The position numbers and the translations under genes were made by a program. The notes under the pieces were generated by a model. That model did no database searches. It worked only from the letters and a program-made list of their open reading frames with translations, and was not told where the DNA came from. Shown here one piece after another: positions 4,916 through 5,236 of a DNA stretch of 5,236 nucleotides. Numbering within the stretch: position 1 is the first letter of the stretch; every line of letters begins with the position of its first letter. Source of the stretch: Myxococcales bacterium (GTDB lineage: Bacteria > Myxococcota > Polyangia > Fen-1088); contig PMBY01000356.1 of the NCBI GenBank assembly GCA_003153875.1, forward strand, positions 10,364-15,599. The letters are read 5' to 3'.

Positions 4916-5002
4916 CTACTCGACCCAGGACGCCGCCAGATTGCGCATGCCCACCAGGTCCATGCCCAGGATCTCTGCGCCCCGGCCGAGCGAGATAGAA
5001 CT
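4916..5002 (-). pseudogene. UPF0175-like antitoxin remnant, C-terminal part
   Basis: A minus-strand frame reads SSISLGRGAEILGMDLVGMR and continues NLAASWVE to a stop at 4916-4918. SLG-AAE--GM is typical of UPF0175 antitoxins (helix-turn-helix region), which often precede PIN toxins, and a PIN remnant does follow just downstream. The frame has no plausible N-terminus: upstream residues are not antitoxin-like, so a frameshift or recombination has removed it. The match is short. Confidence 0.4.
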
Positions 5003-5234
5003 ACGCGGCCAATGGCACGCGAGGTGCGCGGGACGTCGACCAGTCGGTCGCGAGAGCGCCCGGCGGGGGCGACCATGGGCTTTTACCTAGGTATCCATGA
5101 GAGCACGCCCTCAGACAGGAGTTTACCGATCGTCCGAGCCCCGTGGCATCGACCCCATGGGCGCGGCAAGCCGACCGCAACTCATCCCGGCGCAGGCGCC
5201 CGAGAACGCTGCCCAGATCGAGCGCCGAGTCGGC
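5001..5234 (-). other. Open frame from right edge with SAP-like helical motif
   Basis: This frame enters from the right edge and stops at 5001-5003 (78 codons). Its first part reads ADSALDLGSVLGRLRRDELR, then SACRAHGVDATGLGRSV. This resembles the SAP-type helix-turn-helix (L--L-RDELR--CR-HG-D--G-----L), a DNA-binding module. The last 40 residues are low in information and overlap the antitoxin remnant, so this is probably the broken tail of a larger gene upstream (beyond 5236). The assignment is tentative. Confidence 0.3.
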
Positions 5235-5236
5235 CA

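Noticed and set aside
4570..5076. 168-codon minus-strand frame
   Set aside because: It is a chance fusion of debris, the PIN remnant and the antisense of the DUF1828 gene. Only the short LLILDANVLIDY part is protein-like.

Overview
The window is GC-rich bacterial DNA. Its left half is a tightly packed minus-strand gene group and its right half is a looser, accessory-looking plus-strand region. Reading leftward from 2555, the minus-strand genes are a short QueG-like protein with two 4Fe-4S clusters (2555-1827), a class I SAM methyltransferase (1820-1080), a cysteine-rich MarR regulator (975-511), and the first 173 codons of an HgcA-type corrinoid protein that runs off the left edge (521-1). 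The HgcA reading is the main result. The frame is open to the window boundary and carries NVWCAAGKGTFG, the cap-helix signature of the mercury-methylating corrinoid protein. Iron-sulfur and corrinoid enzymes suggest an anaerobe. Several starts lack a Shine-Dalgarno site and sit 7-11 nt after a TANNNT box, which suggests leaderless transcription as is common in Actinobacteria, Deinococci and some Chloroflexi. Phylum cannot be fixed from this window.

From 2556 to 2888 there is a gene-free divergent region. It holds a 9-bp inverted repeat straddling the presumed promoter and start codon of the Fe-S gene, then three back-to-back hairpins (2649-2727). Rightward, a 172-residue protein of unknown family (2889-3406) is broken by an apparent one-base loss in a G run at 3157-3160. 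It is followed 7 bases later by a 70-residue protein resembling antitoxins of PIN-domain systems (3414-3626).

After a 98-base gap come a DUF433-type antitoxin-like protein (3725-4033) and, 13 bases on, a DUF1828/DUF1829 protein (4047-4841). DUF433 proteins usually precede a PIN-like DUF5615 toxin, so this pairing is worth attention. Beyond 4841 lies minus-strand debris: the first residues of a PIN toxin, the tail of a UPF0175-like antitoxin, and an open frame with a SAP-like helical motif entering from the right edge.

The left half may therefore be a metal- or metalloid-responsive module (sensor plus HgcA, perhaps with HgcB outside the window). The right half looks like a defence or toxin-antitoxin island with intact, broken and truncated parts. 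Functional links between the two halves are not shown by the sequence.
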